64,000 nucleotides of DNA from Holacanthus passer (lineage: Eukaryota > Chordata > Actinopteri > Pomacanthidae): NCBI GenBank assembly GCA_025331565.1, contig JAFREQ010000093.1:831001-895000 (forward strand), in the 5' to 3' direction. How positions within the stretch are numbered: the stretch's first letter is position 1; each line of letters starts with the position of its first letter. Below, piece by piece: positions 24,761-36,460 of this stretch. Position numbers and translations under genes: made by a program. Under the pieces are notes generated by a model that ran no database searches, was not told the origin of the DNA, and saw only the letters and a list, made by a program, of their open reading frames with translations.

Positions 24761-26873
24761 CATGTACAGGTAAGTCAAAGTTGTCAATCATGAATCAGCT
24801 TGAGCACAGTGTTAATCACTGAACACGTCATTGAATATTAAAAACCTTATCATCTACAGCCTGAGCGGTTTATTTTGAAGCTAGCAGCTAAATAACTCAG
24901 GTCATAAATGAAGGAAAATGAAGTGAAGTTTGGTGCCGTGTGGAGACTCCGTTATCATCAAAGGTGCGCGAGTCTGTTTCCATCTATGAATCATCACCAG
25001 CCTGAATGTGATTTGATGCAACAACACACAATTCAAAGTCTTCTGGCCCTGAGGTTTATTACAAAGCAGTTAGGACAGAGATAAGGAAATATTTACAACG
25101 AGCCGTTGTAAGAAGTGGACAGACAGGATCGTCTCCGCACCCTGAAGCTTCACCCTGCCTGTGCTGACACGTTCTGCTGCCATTATAGCCAGCGATTTTA
25201 TCATTGTCATATTTCTGGTTGTCACACAATAACGCCGATCTTTGTGTCTCGACGCTGCAGAGAACAGAAAAAGAAAACCATGAATAAAAAACCAAATCAA
25301 GGTCAAGGACTCAATCACAACATTGTTTTTTAATCTTAATTGGCACAAATCTGTGTGTAAGACCATTTTATAGATCAGATTACATAATGTCTGAACATGA
25401 ACGTGTCCTGAGAGCAGAACTGTGACCTGAACCACGTTTCTATGGTTCAAACTGTCCTGACTTAGGAGTTTGTATATTAACTAACTATGTTCACATGGTG
25501 TTTTTTCATATGCCAAAATACATCTCATGAGTGAAACAAGCAATCAACCACATGGCTGAACATTTCCACCAATGACCCACAGCTTCAGGGTTTCATACGT
25601 CACAGACCTAAAGAATGAATCCAGTCAACCTGCAGGTGGCGCTACGTGTCTGCATTTTACAAGTTTCTTAGCTATTTGAAAAATGACGGCAGAGACATGC
25701 TCTGTTTTCAGCTGCAAAAGGAGAAACGATGAGTCTGCATGTTTTTACCAAAGGATCTGGAAACACCTGAACCAAACTTCCAGAGAGAACTCGGGTTTGC
25801 AGGCGACATTTTCCAGAGCACAAAACTTCTATTGAAGGCCGACGCTGTTGAATCCATTCACGCTGGAGATGCAGCCATGACGAGGCGACATGTTGGTCAA
25901 CCGGTAAATTTCATTTTTATTGTGTTACATCTGATGACTGTGTCCAACAAATGTGCAGAATGAGTTTGTTGCGTTTGATGAGCAGAGTCGAAGCTGCAGG
26001 TGAGCCGGGTGGAGACAGAGGCATATTCATAGATCTGCACATACATGAAGGCGACGGTGTGGAGTTACATCGAAGCCAATGTGAGGCATGAAGGGATTTT
26101 TTTTTTTTCATGGAAGAAAATTCTAAATATGAAATTTTTATGAACAGAGATTTTTACATGCTTAATTTATTTTTGGAGCAATGTAATGACTCAATTTTAA
26201 AACGGTTCATTAAAGCTGTGCTGATGAACCACATGTGATCTGTAGATCTACCTGACAACTCAGGACGCTCTTAAACAACCAGGACACTCTGAGCTTAATG
26301 TTGGTTAATGCCAATAACAGACCAGCTTTAATCAGTCTAGATGATCAGTCTGAACACACCACACTAAACTGCAGTTTTGCAGAGCAGAAGATTTTTGTTT
26401 CTGTTTTGCTTCGATGCAGAATCCAAACTTCGATGCACAGACTGTGCAACTCTTTCTTCAATGGTCTCATCTTCGCTCTCTAGAAGGGCAGAGCTGCATT
26501 CGTTTGCCGCTATGGTCAGAGAGGAACCTTCATCAGTCAACAGGAAAACAGTCCAGCACTTTGAAAGATTAAAATTTAAAAAAGACTTTTCAACAAGTCA
26601 AACCCTTCAGAATCACATATGAGCATGTCCTAAATGTATGTGTATGATCACATGTTACAATATGTCCAATTTGGGCCTGTAGACAGATGTTGGATCCATT
26701 CTGACACACACAGATCTGAACATCTTCGATTTCTGTGTGATGCTTCTGTTGAACGAGATGAAACCGACTCAACAGAGGAACCAAGAAAAACACCTGACTG
26801 CAGGAAGAGACGGCCGGAGTCCATCAGTCACAATCACACCTGGCTGCTTCTCTGCTGTGTGAGGAAAAAAGTT
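24761..26873. other. Intergenic region between b3gnt2 and commd1
   Basis: No supported gene. A minus-strand AATAAA near 25.05-25.06 kb could serve commd1 if its 3' UTR is long; this is unproven. A short forward frame starting near 25.68 kb has two close cysteines but no complete domain. Confidence 0.4.
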
Positions 26874-27310
26874 TTAGGTGCGGTGAACGATGCTGTCGAT
26901 GCTCTCCTGGATATCAGCCATCTTCTTCAGCACCTGGTTGACTTTGGCTTCATCGAACTCCAGACACACGAACTCCGAGTCCTGAGAGGGAGAAGGAAGA
27001 CACGCGATCAACACGAGTACAGACATTCAGAGCGTTTCAGGAAACAGATTTCAGCTATTAGCTTTGACAGTGAAGTGGTTCTGTTGATGGTGTCAGTTTA
27101 GTTTTGTCCAACACTTTGGTCCAGAGCGAAACAACATCACGCACACAAAAATAGTTCTTCCAGGCTTTTTGTTGCAGCACTGTGATTGGCTGCTCAGATA
27201 CTCTCTTAATACACAGTTTAATAATAATAATAATCAATTTTATTTGTAAAGCACTTGACATTTCGAAACAAAATCTCAGTGTTTCACCTCAGCAAACTAA
27301 TTTAACAGTC

Positions 27311-27359
<49 letters not shown>

Positions 27360-28763
27360 GCCCAATTCCCACAATTTGCATCAAAACTTGTCCAACCTGA
27401 GTACAAAGAACTTGAATGTCCATAAATCCGCTCAGAAATCTCACCTACAAAACTTCAATGAAAGCAGCTCCCTCCTCCCTGAACTCCCTCGTTCACTCTC
27501 CCTCCCGCTCGCTACGCTCGGCCAACGAAAGGCTCCTGACACGACCACCACGACGGGGCCCGAGGTCGAGAGCCAGACTCTCCTGCTCTGTGGTTCCCCG
27601 GTGGTGGAGCGACTTACAAACTGTGTTCCATCTGCAGAGTCGCTCTCAGTCTGAAGACTAAAGACTGAGGTCCTGTCACACTCGAACTTTATGACTCTTA
27701 TCCAGGTTGTTTCTCCTGACTGGATCCCAGCTTGTGTTGTATTTACTCTCAGATGTTCGTTGCTTTGGACAAACGCATCTGATAAATGAAAGTGTAGAAT
27801 TGTAAATGACAGGAAGAAGACGCCCAAACCAATATAGACAAAAAGCTCAAGTAGCAGACAGCCAGTAATACTGACTTTTTCCATGCTGCATTATCGATGT
27901 TGTCTTTTTGGGTGGAGAAGTCTGAGGCGTTCCCGGTGTCACACTTTAAAAAGCTGCACTCTCACCTACCTCCCTAAATAATCTACAGGCGTCTCCTCCA
28001 CCCCATCATTGTACGGCAGCGTTTGACCAGCTGAATCAGGTGGTGAGCGACATGAACGACTCCAAGACATGGAAACACTGGCAGATTGTGTCACCTGAAC
28101 ATCCTTTCACTGATCTATATCAGTTGGTTTTGGACTCCAATACATTGTTTAGACATAATTAACGATTATTTCCAATATATTGATTCTTTTCTCAATTAAT
28201 TGTTCAGTGTAGAATTGTCAGAAAAAGGGAAGAAATAGTGGAATAGTAACATCCTAAAATTGCTTGTCTTGTCCAGCCAACAGTCCAAAACCAATGTTGA
28301 CTACTTGGGACAAACGAAGAATGTTTTCTTGATAAATGTTTTAACTAGATTAAGCTGAACTGTAGTGTGTTGTGGTATGTATCTGTACCTTTTCATCTTG
28401 TTCTTTATCACTCTTTGTCTTTTACTATCCAACATTTGCAAATGTATTTATGCATTTATGCTGCTAAAAGTTAAGTCAGTTTTGAAAGTGGAAAACATCT
28501 CTTCGGGTTCTTCTGACAGTAATGTCATGATAATTCAGACCATTCTTCCTCTGTGCTAAACCTGTGCAGGACGGCAGGAAGTCATGTTAGTATGAGGAAA
28601 AACAGGCCATTGTTGTATGAAGTCTTTTGTGGCGCTGGAAGAAGGCTTCTAAAGTTACCTTGGATTTGAACTGTTAAACTGTTAATAGAAAGCCTTTGTT
28701 GCAAATTTGGGGTGTGGATTTTAAAAGATGTGCATGAACCCTGTGGTGGAGGTCTGCCGGTGA

Positions 28764-28797
<34 letters not shown>

Positions 28798-31700
28798 GGG
28801 CAACAGTGGATAATCTAAGATAAGATAAACCTTTATTCGTCCCACAGTGGGGAAATTCACAACGTACAGCAGCAAAGGGGATGGAAGCAGTTAAATAGTA
28901 AAAAAGAGTCATTTACAGCACAGCACACAGCATCAACAGCATTTTATAAAGCAAATAATGAAAATGTCATTTTCTCTGATTTCTCCTGTCTAATGAAATT
29001 CCAACTTGAACGAGATTTCACCGTTAGCTACAATAGTTGGTCTCAGAAACAGGGTTGAAAGTATTTATGTATAAAGGAAGCTGATGTGGAAAGTTTGGAG
29101 AGCGTCCATGTTTCCTGACTCTACAATGGAAGCAGCAAGTGCAAAGTTACCAAGAACCATAGTCAGAATGGAGACAATGGATAACTTTATTTACCTCAGT
29201 GAGAGAGAACCAGGCCTTTATTTCTACTTTCCCATTTGAGAATGAATGAAAATCAAAACTTCCTCCATGTTTGCCTTTTGTCTTGATACATTTAGACTAT
29301 GTCCACTGTGTCCACATCAGTACAGCAGGAGTCACATCACTTTGCCTTTCTCCACCCTCAAAGTTATCCTGACTGGGGTGAGAGACTTACAGAAAGCCTC
29401 TGTCACAAACTGGAGGAATGGGCTCTGAAAAAGGATCTAAAAAATAAGATGATATTGAGTTTGTTTGTACGCTCCAGCTCCATTTCACAATGTCACTTCA
29501 CAATGTCAGAGCAACAAATCTTTGAGCCCAGACCAGCAGAAGTGCAGCTTATTGACAGTTGGCTGGATGTTTTCCTGTGAAGCCCAGACATGAAGTGATT
29601 CTCAGACACAAATGGCTTTCTTACATTTATAATAAAAGAGTGTTAAACATGCTGAAAACACGCAGGTTCTTGAGAAATCATTATGGTCTGTTGATGTAAT
29701 TATCACAATGAAGCTTTATAATGAAGAGGTGCTTATACTGATACATGATAAAAATAAACAACACAGTATAAAAGTTTGTATTAAAACAGAATCAAACTAA
29801 ACTTAGTTTGAGAAACTGTGAGCAAAAAGATGAACACGTGACATTTCATTCGACATTAAAATGGGAATTTGAAAACTAAAACTTTGAACCAAATTATTAA
29901 CTGCAGAACTTTGAAGCTCTCAGAAGCTGCTTTTTAAGAGATTTTAGTAAAGCTTCCTTTTCATAGCAGGTTTATGATCATTACTTCAAAGTCTCTTGCA
30001 CACCTGGAAGAACCTCCACCAATCGTGCACCATCACTCATAATCTGACCACATCCACTCACAACGTTGAACTGTTTAACAGTGATCAGAGCGTGGAGCTC
30101 AATGTAGAACAAACTGACACCAGTAACGATGCAGGAACATCCAAAAAACAAGTCCTTGAATCTGTTGCCCCAGTGCATGCTGGGAGGGCTCGCAACACAC
30201 CTAACTCACGTAACTGCAATCACATATTCAGCACTCAGCCAGTCACGCTGATCATGCTTTGAACTCTACTACAGCACAGTGTTATTCAAGTTAACTTCAT
30301 CCAGGATTAACGAATCCATCCTTAAACTGCTTTCAAATGACCAAATTAGCTGGATGAGAACAAACAGGATTATTTGAGCCTGATAACAGCATGTTATTGT
30401 GAATTAGCTGAGCCACATTTAAAGACCAGTCCATGGTGTTAGTTGAAGGACTCACCTGCCAAGAGCTGGTAGTCTCAAAATAATGTAGCTGAGTGTCTTT
30501 ACAGGCCAAAATAATCAATATAAATGAGGGATGGTATTTCGATTGCAGGTTGACGGGAAACAGTGTGCTGATTAGAAACTAGCGCAGCGGGAACATGAAG
30601 ACATAGCAACTTGACGTTTGGCCTTTTGTTGATGGATGAACCAGGAAACACTGTCGTTCAAGACTAAAGACTGTTTACATAAAGGCAAACAACCCAAACA
30701 GTCTCTAACAGGTCGACCTGCTCATTTCAGTCTTAGTTAGATGCAAATTTATGACCCTGACTTAAGGTGAGATTTGTTTACCGCTCAAATGGATTTGGTA
30801 TTGAAAGTAAGGTCCCATTATGAACAGTAGAGATGTCTCATTTCTATTATTGTCTGGGAGGGAAAACTGTTTTCAGTCCAGGACCCAGATTGAGTAAATT
30901 TAGCCTCGTCATGGGACCGGGGCTTATTAAAACACACCAGTAATCCGGTCACATCCGGAGACAGGCCTCCTGCCACATTGGATTCGCTCCCTAAAACCGA
31001 TTCACGCCTGTGCCGTCGACAGTGTTTACTGATATTTAAATAGCATAAAGCTACACATCCCTGCAGCTACAGTCTGTCTGTTCTCTTGAGCAAGGCACTG
31101 TCCCTCGAAATGCTGCGGTGGCTGTGATTGCACTGTGTGAAACCAAATGAGCGTCAGAGGAAACACTGGACGACGGTCTCACCTGTCCGGCTCTGCCCAG
31201 CTCCAGCTCCATCAGGGCGACCGGGCCGCTGTGGGCTGCATCCCCCCGGCTGGCTGCAGTCTGGAGGTCCACCCTCCACGAGAGGCCCCTGAGGCCGGGC
31301 TCCCAGCGGCTCTGAGCCAGCAAACTCTCCCTCACCCGGACTCGCTGGCTCTTCCAGAAGCGAGAGAGGGCGGCGGCCTGTTCGGCAGTCACCCCGCCGC
31401 TGCCCTGCCTCCTGGTCTGGGCTGTGAGGAAGGCCTCCAGCTGGGCATGGTCCATGTCTGCTGTGGCGATAGACTGAGGGACGGAGGACAAGAGGGTGAG
31501 AAGGTTCAGCTAAGGTGCACCACAAAGCTCTACACTAATACCCACAAACAATACGGGATTTACTCTGAAAATAAAAATTCAGTCACAAGTCAGAGTTGTC
31601 CATCAGCTACTTGTTTTATTTTGCATATGCATTTTGTCGAACAAAACTTTGTCCACACAAATATATACCAAAAATAACTATCATGAGTATCAGCACTAAA

Positions 31701-32600
31701 TTCTTTCAACAGCTTCGGTTCAGAAAAAAACACAGTCATTGTCCTGTTGTAGTGCGTTGTGTTGTTTTATATGTTCCCAAATACATTGAAGGTACAATAA
31801 ACACGCTGCACATTATCTCACTGATTTCACTCTTGGTCTCTGGCGTTTTAATTGGATGCTGTAAACTGTACACTCTTTATACTGTGGAATTTTTTTATCT
31901 GCTTATGTTGTTTGTTTATTGTTGTGACAATGTTTTGTTGCCTTCCTGAAAATGACCCTTTAACTAGTAAATAAAGGATGAGAGGAAAGTAAATCTTATT
32001 CTATGGTTGACCTCAGCGCAGGTGACAGTGCACCTGAACTGTGAACAGCACAGTGATAACAGGCACGTATGTTAGTGCTGCCCCCTGCTGACAACAGGTG
32101 AGATACAAGTTTCACTCCTCATCATTTACATTGACTAGTTTAATCAGGATTTATAGACCTGAGCTTTTAGCTCATATTTACTACATTAAGCTAGATGTGT
32201 AGTATTTTGTAGAACTTTGGCTTCTGCTAAATGTCGAAACTGTAAAGTAAATTTAATCGGTTGCCACATGTTTAAATTAATAAAATTAATTAATAAAATG
32301 CATTTATTTAACATGTGTCTACAAAAAATGAAAATATTGTTTTCCGGCTGTTTTCACAGACAGAAACAGAGAAGGATGTGGCTGATGTTTCTGCTTGTTG
32401 GATCCAGGATGAAGGTGTTTTCTTACCTTCAGGAGGTTTTTCATCTTCTCGTGTAAAGCCTTGAACTCCTCCGGCGACACTTCGGGATATAACTCGTGTT
32501 TCAGCAGCTCCTCTGTGATTTCAGCGTTGTTGTAATAAACTCTTTGGGCGATTCCGTTCAACAGTCCGCTCAGAGATTTCGTCGCTTCCACATCCGCCAT
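26874..32600 (-). CDS. commd1: COMM domain-containing protein 1
   Basis: Three coding exons on the minus strand: 32427-32600 (58 codons), 31183-31473 (97 codons) and 26874-26981 (35 codons plus TAA). All junctions are phase 0 with GT-AG ends. The 190-residue product equals the human length and matches remembered human COMMD1: an N-terminal helical part (SLSGLLNGIAQ, ITEELL..LYPEV), a middle FLTAQT..FWKS..RESL block, SRW..GLRGLSWRVD at the start of the COMM domain, and the C-terminal CLEFDEAKVNQVLKKM strand-helix. COMMD1 is a subunit of the Commander (CCC) complex. It supports endosomal sorting of membrane proteins such as copper ATPases and LDL receptor and promotes turnover of NF-kappaB subunits (established knowledge). 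Relative to human it has a small Gly-Ser-Gly addition in exon 2 and an altered linker around residue 130. Confidence 0.96.
27316..27356. repeat. (GT)n microsatellite
   Basis: About 20 GT units inside commd1 intron 2. A short TAA-type run precedes it near 27.22 kb. Confidence 0.95.
27690..27815 (+). mobile_element. SINE tail fragment
   Basis: Contains the GCTTTGGACAAACGCATCTG..AAATGA block, a variant of the 3' body seen in the fuller SINE at 60.34-60.53 kb. Only the 3' part is recognisable. It lies in commd1 intron 2. Confidence 0.45.
28764..28795. repeat. (CA)n microsatellite
   Basis: About 15 CA units in commd1 intron 2, seen directly. Confidence 0.95.
28806..28905 (+). mobile_element. Retrotransposon 3'-end fragment
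   Basis: AAGATAAACCTTTATTCGTCCC..GTGGGGAAATTCAC is a motif I associate with the 3' ends of common teleost non-LTR retrotransposons. Short and without coding capacity. The family is not assigned. Confidence 0.5.
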
Positions 32601-32604
32601 GTTT

Positions 32605-32700
32605 TCCTGTCAAATGGGGTCACATGACGCGGATGGAGCGTATCACGTGAAGTCCGGCGTAACGCGCTTAATTGTGGGAGTTGTAGTCTTCCTGTGCCAG
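32605..32700 (-). promoter_or_regulatory. Putative commd1 promoter (M-box, E-box, ZNF143-type site)
   Basis: Within 100 bp upstream of the commd1 ATG lie TCACATGA (32620-32627, M-box/MiT-TFE type), palindromic TCACGTGA (32643-32650, E-box) and, on the minus strand, ACTACAACTCCC (32676-32687), which fits the ZNF143/Staf core. Several CpGs are present and no TATA box is seen, as is usual for a housekeeping promoter. Factor binding is inferred from the motifs only. Confidence 0.5.
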
Positions 32701-34070
32701 AAACTTAATTAGTCGTTTATTTTTCACGTTGTTTCCCATTAAATCGCTCTTTTAGCACCAAAGATGAGTTACTGTTACGGTATTTGTTAACCTGAGTTTA
32801 AAAAGGCGAGGCTGTATTTCAATTTGAATGAAAAGGACATAAATATTCAATTGCATGACATTTTTATTTAACAATTTGATGATGAATAATATTTTTGGAA
32901 TTTCTTAAAGACAAATAAAAACTACATTTTGATTAAAGAACAGACTTAGTAAAGACTTTAAAAAGAAATGTCTTTACAATATCTGTTTTTGTATTGTGAT
33001 TTATGAACATTTTCTACGTCACTAGCAGAATGTAATGAAGTACATTTACTCAAGTCATATACTAAAGTACAGATTGGAGGTACTTCTACTTTACTTCTTC
33101 TGCTCTATCACAGTCAAATATTCATATCATTTAACGGTTATTAGTTAAGAGACCTTTCAAAACCACATAACTCTATATACTCCTCTCATAAAGTATTTAA
33201 CTTGAAGATGCACACTTGTTTATATGAGACTGCCTTTACAGGTCAATTCCTTTTTGTCAATAACTGTAGTTCCATAGATGTTTCATGTATAGAATTCCAT
33301 ACATAGAAGTCCTCTCTATTTTAAATGTGTTGGGGAGGCAAGCAGATGCTGTTTTATATATGAATGTGTATATGTTTAATTTGCACAATGTAAAATGACT
33401 GTAGGAGTGAACTGCAACTAAGCATAGCAATACTCTTGATGCTTCACTCTACATTACCAGTAAACTAACAACACACTCACAGTTATATCTGGTGCTGTAA
33501 TGTAGGAGTTCCTAAATGATTGACACACAGACAGAGCAGAATGGATGCAGAAGCAAAGCTTTAATCAGAAAGAACGGATCAGACAATTTGGTGCGTTACA
33601 GAAGTATTGAGTACAACTACTAAGGATACTGAGGTTCATTTACATTAACCCTCCTTTTGTCTTCCGTGCCCCACTTTAATAATGCAGGTAAAGTTATTGT
33701 AACTATTCACCTTCAGTCAAAGTTTCCTCACCAGCTAAATGGCATAAACCATCAGATCTCTCTGTGACTGATAGAAAGGCACTGAGGTGACTGTGGCTGG
33801 TGAGTTCAACTGGCTGTAACTTCACAACATAGATACCAATGATCTAATTTGCACATTTAACAAACCAATTAATATCACATTGGGTATTTTTTCTTTTCAG
33901 ACTGTGATTGTGTCATTTCACTATCAGTGCCAAAATTCAGGTGTTGTGTAGATGTAGGTATTTAAAAAATGGGAAGAATGAAACAAGTGCATTTTTAAAC
34001 AGCATTAGGCCTTGTTTTGTCTCAGTAAGCTTCATTGGACAGCTGGTCAGATTCTCAGGCTCTTACAAAG
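32701..34070. other. Intergenic DNA and SNAD-like gene 1 3' UTR
   Basis: No coding exon. Contains a piece of the dispersed 'GAAGTACATTTACTCAAG' fish repeat near 33.03-33.10 kb. From about 33.54 kb upward it is probably the 3' UTR of the deaminase-like gene at 34.07-35.59 kb. Confidence 0.5.
33560..33565 (-). terminator. Poly(A) signal of SNAD-like gene 1
   Basis: ATTAAA on the minus strand inside the block TTCTTTCTGATTAAAGCTT. The same block recurs at 38261 and, slightly altered, at 43441, each downstream of a deaminase-like gene, so it is a conserved 3' UTR end of this family. Confidence 0.6.
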
Positions 34071-35586
34071 CTATTTTACCTGCATCACTGCAGTTTGACG
34101 TCTGCCTCTACCCTTGCCCCCCCTTTTACCTTTGCGTCTGCGCCCTCCTCGGGGTTTACCCCATTTTCTACCCTTGCCTCCTCTTCTTTGTTTGCGCCCT
34201 TTTCCACCCCTGCCGCCTCCTCTGCCCTTGCATCCTCCTCTACGTTTGCATTGTCTCCTCACCTTGCCACCTCTTCCTTGCCAATTTTCAAGCATTTCGC
34301 CGACGGATGCTATTTGTTCACCTGTATCTGTGCCTGTCGGTGTACTTATTTCCTCACCTGTGCCCTGTTCTTCAGTCGATGGAGCATTGTTTGCAACACA
34401 TGAGGGTGTAACATCTCCATCTGAGAAGCAACTGGTGCACTGAAAAGGATTTTCTCCAGGTTCATAACAACGGAAAATGTTGTCAAGCCCAAATTTAGAA
34501 ATCTGAAGTCGTTTGAAGGATTCTGCCAGTTGAGATGTGTCTGCGTCAGGAACATCGACCACTTTAGAAAACACAAATGCGTAACCACTCCAGTTCTGAA
34601 TGACATTGTTAATCTTGTCAGTGATAGCGTTCTCGTTTGCATTCATTGAGCATGTTGCACCACATGGGGATTCTTGAGAGTAGATGATGAGGAAATTACC
34701 CTGACTGCTTTTCATGAAGGGTGCTATGTTTTCCAGAACCTGTGACAATGCCCCTGATTGTGCTGCTGCCACCACCCTTGTACCCTGGTACACTCGACCC
34801 TCTGAAACAGTTTGTTTCACTTTGTCTGCTGGGTCATCCTGAAAGACCTGCTGAAGATTATATGGGTCTTGGTTCTGTGGGACGTTCGCTGCCAGACTGA
34901 AGCTGTCTCCGAGTGCATACCTGCCAAAGGAAAACATTGCATGAATTTTAAATGAGAATCTGAATTCATGTGATAGAATGTATACAGTAAATTGTAGATG
35001 GAACTAATGATGAATTCAGAATTATAATGGATTGATGAAATAGAAGAACAGATTAGGTGTAGTCTTCAATATGTTTTGTTTTGAAGGCTCTGTGTTACCC
35101 CGGCCTGAGAGAAAGCATAGTGACAGCACGCTGAGCTGAGAGTTACCACTGATGAGTCTGTATCATCTAAAATAGGTCAAGTGAGGATGTGAAGGTTACT
35201 TTATATTAATGTATGAATCCAGCTGAATTGTCAGACTAAATCAAGCTTTGCAGAAAACAGGTATAGAACACACAAAGAAATGGATATTTAAATACATATT
35301 CAGTATAATCTGTGTGTATTTTATGTATTTCTGGAGTTGCCATTTCACACTGATTTTGAATCATCGTAGGGAGAAATTTGTTATATAAGATACACAGATA
35401 ACAGCTGCCCCAGTTGTCATACAGTCGAGTCAGCAAGAAAGACAAAGAGCAACAGCTTTTGAAGACTCACTCATTCTTGATGCCTTCTATAATACTTGTG
35501 AGCCAGTTTTGGTCCACAGCAGCCAAACCGATTTGAGCAGACAGGAAGACGGCGAGCACGGCAGCCATCCAGCACGGGCCAGCCAT
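34071..35586 (-). CDS. Secreted AID/APOBEC-like (SNAD-type) protein lacking the HAE motif, basic tail
   Basis: Exons 35471-35586 and 34071-34920 (phase-2 intron, GA|G) give 321 residues. The ATG directly follows an acceptor AG. Residues 1-22 are a signal peptide, so the product should be secreted. The core aligns with the neighbour at 39.5 kb: DSFSLA.NVP, GRVYQGTRVV, FLIIYSQESPCGATC (P124, C125, C129), a VFSKVVDV strand, and a NIFRC..QCTSC..C cysteine module. The zinc-ligand/proton-shuttle triplet HAE of AID/APOBEC-like deaminases is Gly95-Ala96-Leu97 here, so it is probably not a working deaminase. After an acidic/Thr-rich linker, a ~65-residue tail is almost all Gly, Arg and Lys, suggesting nucleic-acid or anionic-surface binding. 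The SNAD assignment rests on motifs and on its paralogues. Function is inferred. Confidence 0.85.
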
Positions 35587-35810
35587 CTGCACACGGGTGA
35601 GGCGTCATAAAAGAGTGGTTTAAACACACAGCGTTGTCACAAACTAGATCATAGTAAGAGTAAAACTGAGTACATGACACAGTTAAAAGGTCAATTCTAA
35701 AGACAGCTTCTGGTGTCGACTGTGTTTAGCCTCTTTAACACAGTGTTAGATAACATTTCAAATATTTGTACCTGGGGAAAATCTATTGAGATGATGATGA
35801 AATAACTCAC

Positions 35811-35851
35811 CTTTAAGGTCTGTTGCCAGCAGGGTCTCCTCGTTCTAACAA
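35811..35851 (-). other. Putative 5' UTR exon of SNAD-like gene 1
   Basis: A 41-nt segment with acceptor-like ...CTGTAAG and a strong donor AAAG|GTGAGTT. It contains no ATG in frame with the signal-peptide exon. A similar small exon precedes the paralogue at 40.57 kb. Confidence 0.4.
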
Positions 35852-36299
35852 CTTACAGGAATGACACAAATAGGCATTCATCTTTTAATTATTAATTTCT
35901 AAAAATGTTCAGGCAAAATCCTGATAAATAACTAACAAACGAGACATCTCCAACGATTAGACAACTGACAATGGTTTTAACAACCGATGAATTGTTTAAT
36001 CTTCATGTAGAAATGCCAAATGTTTGATGTATCAACTTCTGAAACGTGAGCATTTATTACTTCTGGTTGTCTTACACTTTAAATTATCTTTAAGTCTTTA
36101 ACTGTTAGCTAAGAAAATCAATTTGAAAATGAAACCTTCAGGCTTTAGGAAATTATTTTTTCCTTGTTTAGGAGATTCTGAAATTTTATAGACCAAAATA
36201 TTAATTGAGAAAATCACCAGCAGATTAATCAATAATGAAATTAATCATTAGCTGCAGCTTTTGCAGTAAGGAGTGGAAGTTTGCACATTTCATTGCATG

Positions 36300-36460
36300 T
36301 ACCTGCTTTGGTGGAGAAAGATATCTGATGGTGCTCTGAAGATGCCTCCTGTTTCTTCTCAGTGTTTGAAGGAACGGTGCTGCAGCAGTGAACAGTCAGA
36401 GGGGAGTGACAGGGAAACCAAGGCCAAACCCTCACAGTGGCATTAAACCCTTATTTGAAC
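36300..36460 (-). promoter_or_regulatory. Promoter and first non-coding exon of SNAD-like gene 1
   Basis: Homologous to 42346-42510 and 48893-49055. Shared features read on the minus strand: a distal block GTTCAAATAAGGG..ATGCCACTG, then a first exon ending CTTTCTCCACCAAAGCAG before GTACAT. The TATA box present in both paralogues is replaced by GC-rich sequence in this copy. Confidence 0.55.

Noticed and set aside
25680..25850. Possible THAP-like zinc finger start (Cys pair near MTAETCSVFSC)
   Set aside because: Only two close cysteines; the frame ends after about 50 codons without the remaining THAP residues.
34071..34937. Reading the catalytic exon alone as a 288-residue gene starting MFSFGRYA
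   Set aside because: The first six codons are intron: the acceptor GGCAG at 34921 joins in phase to the signal exon at 35471-35586, as in both paralogues.
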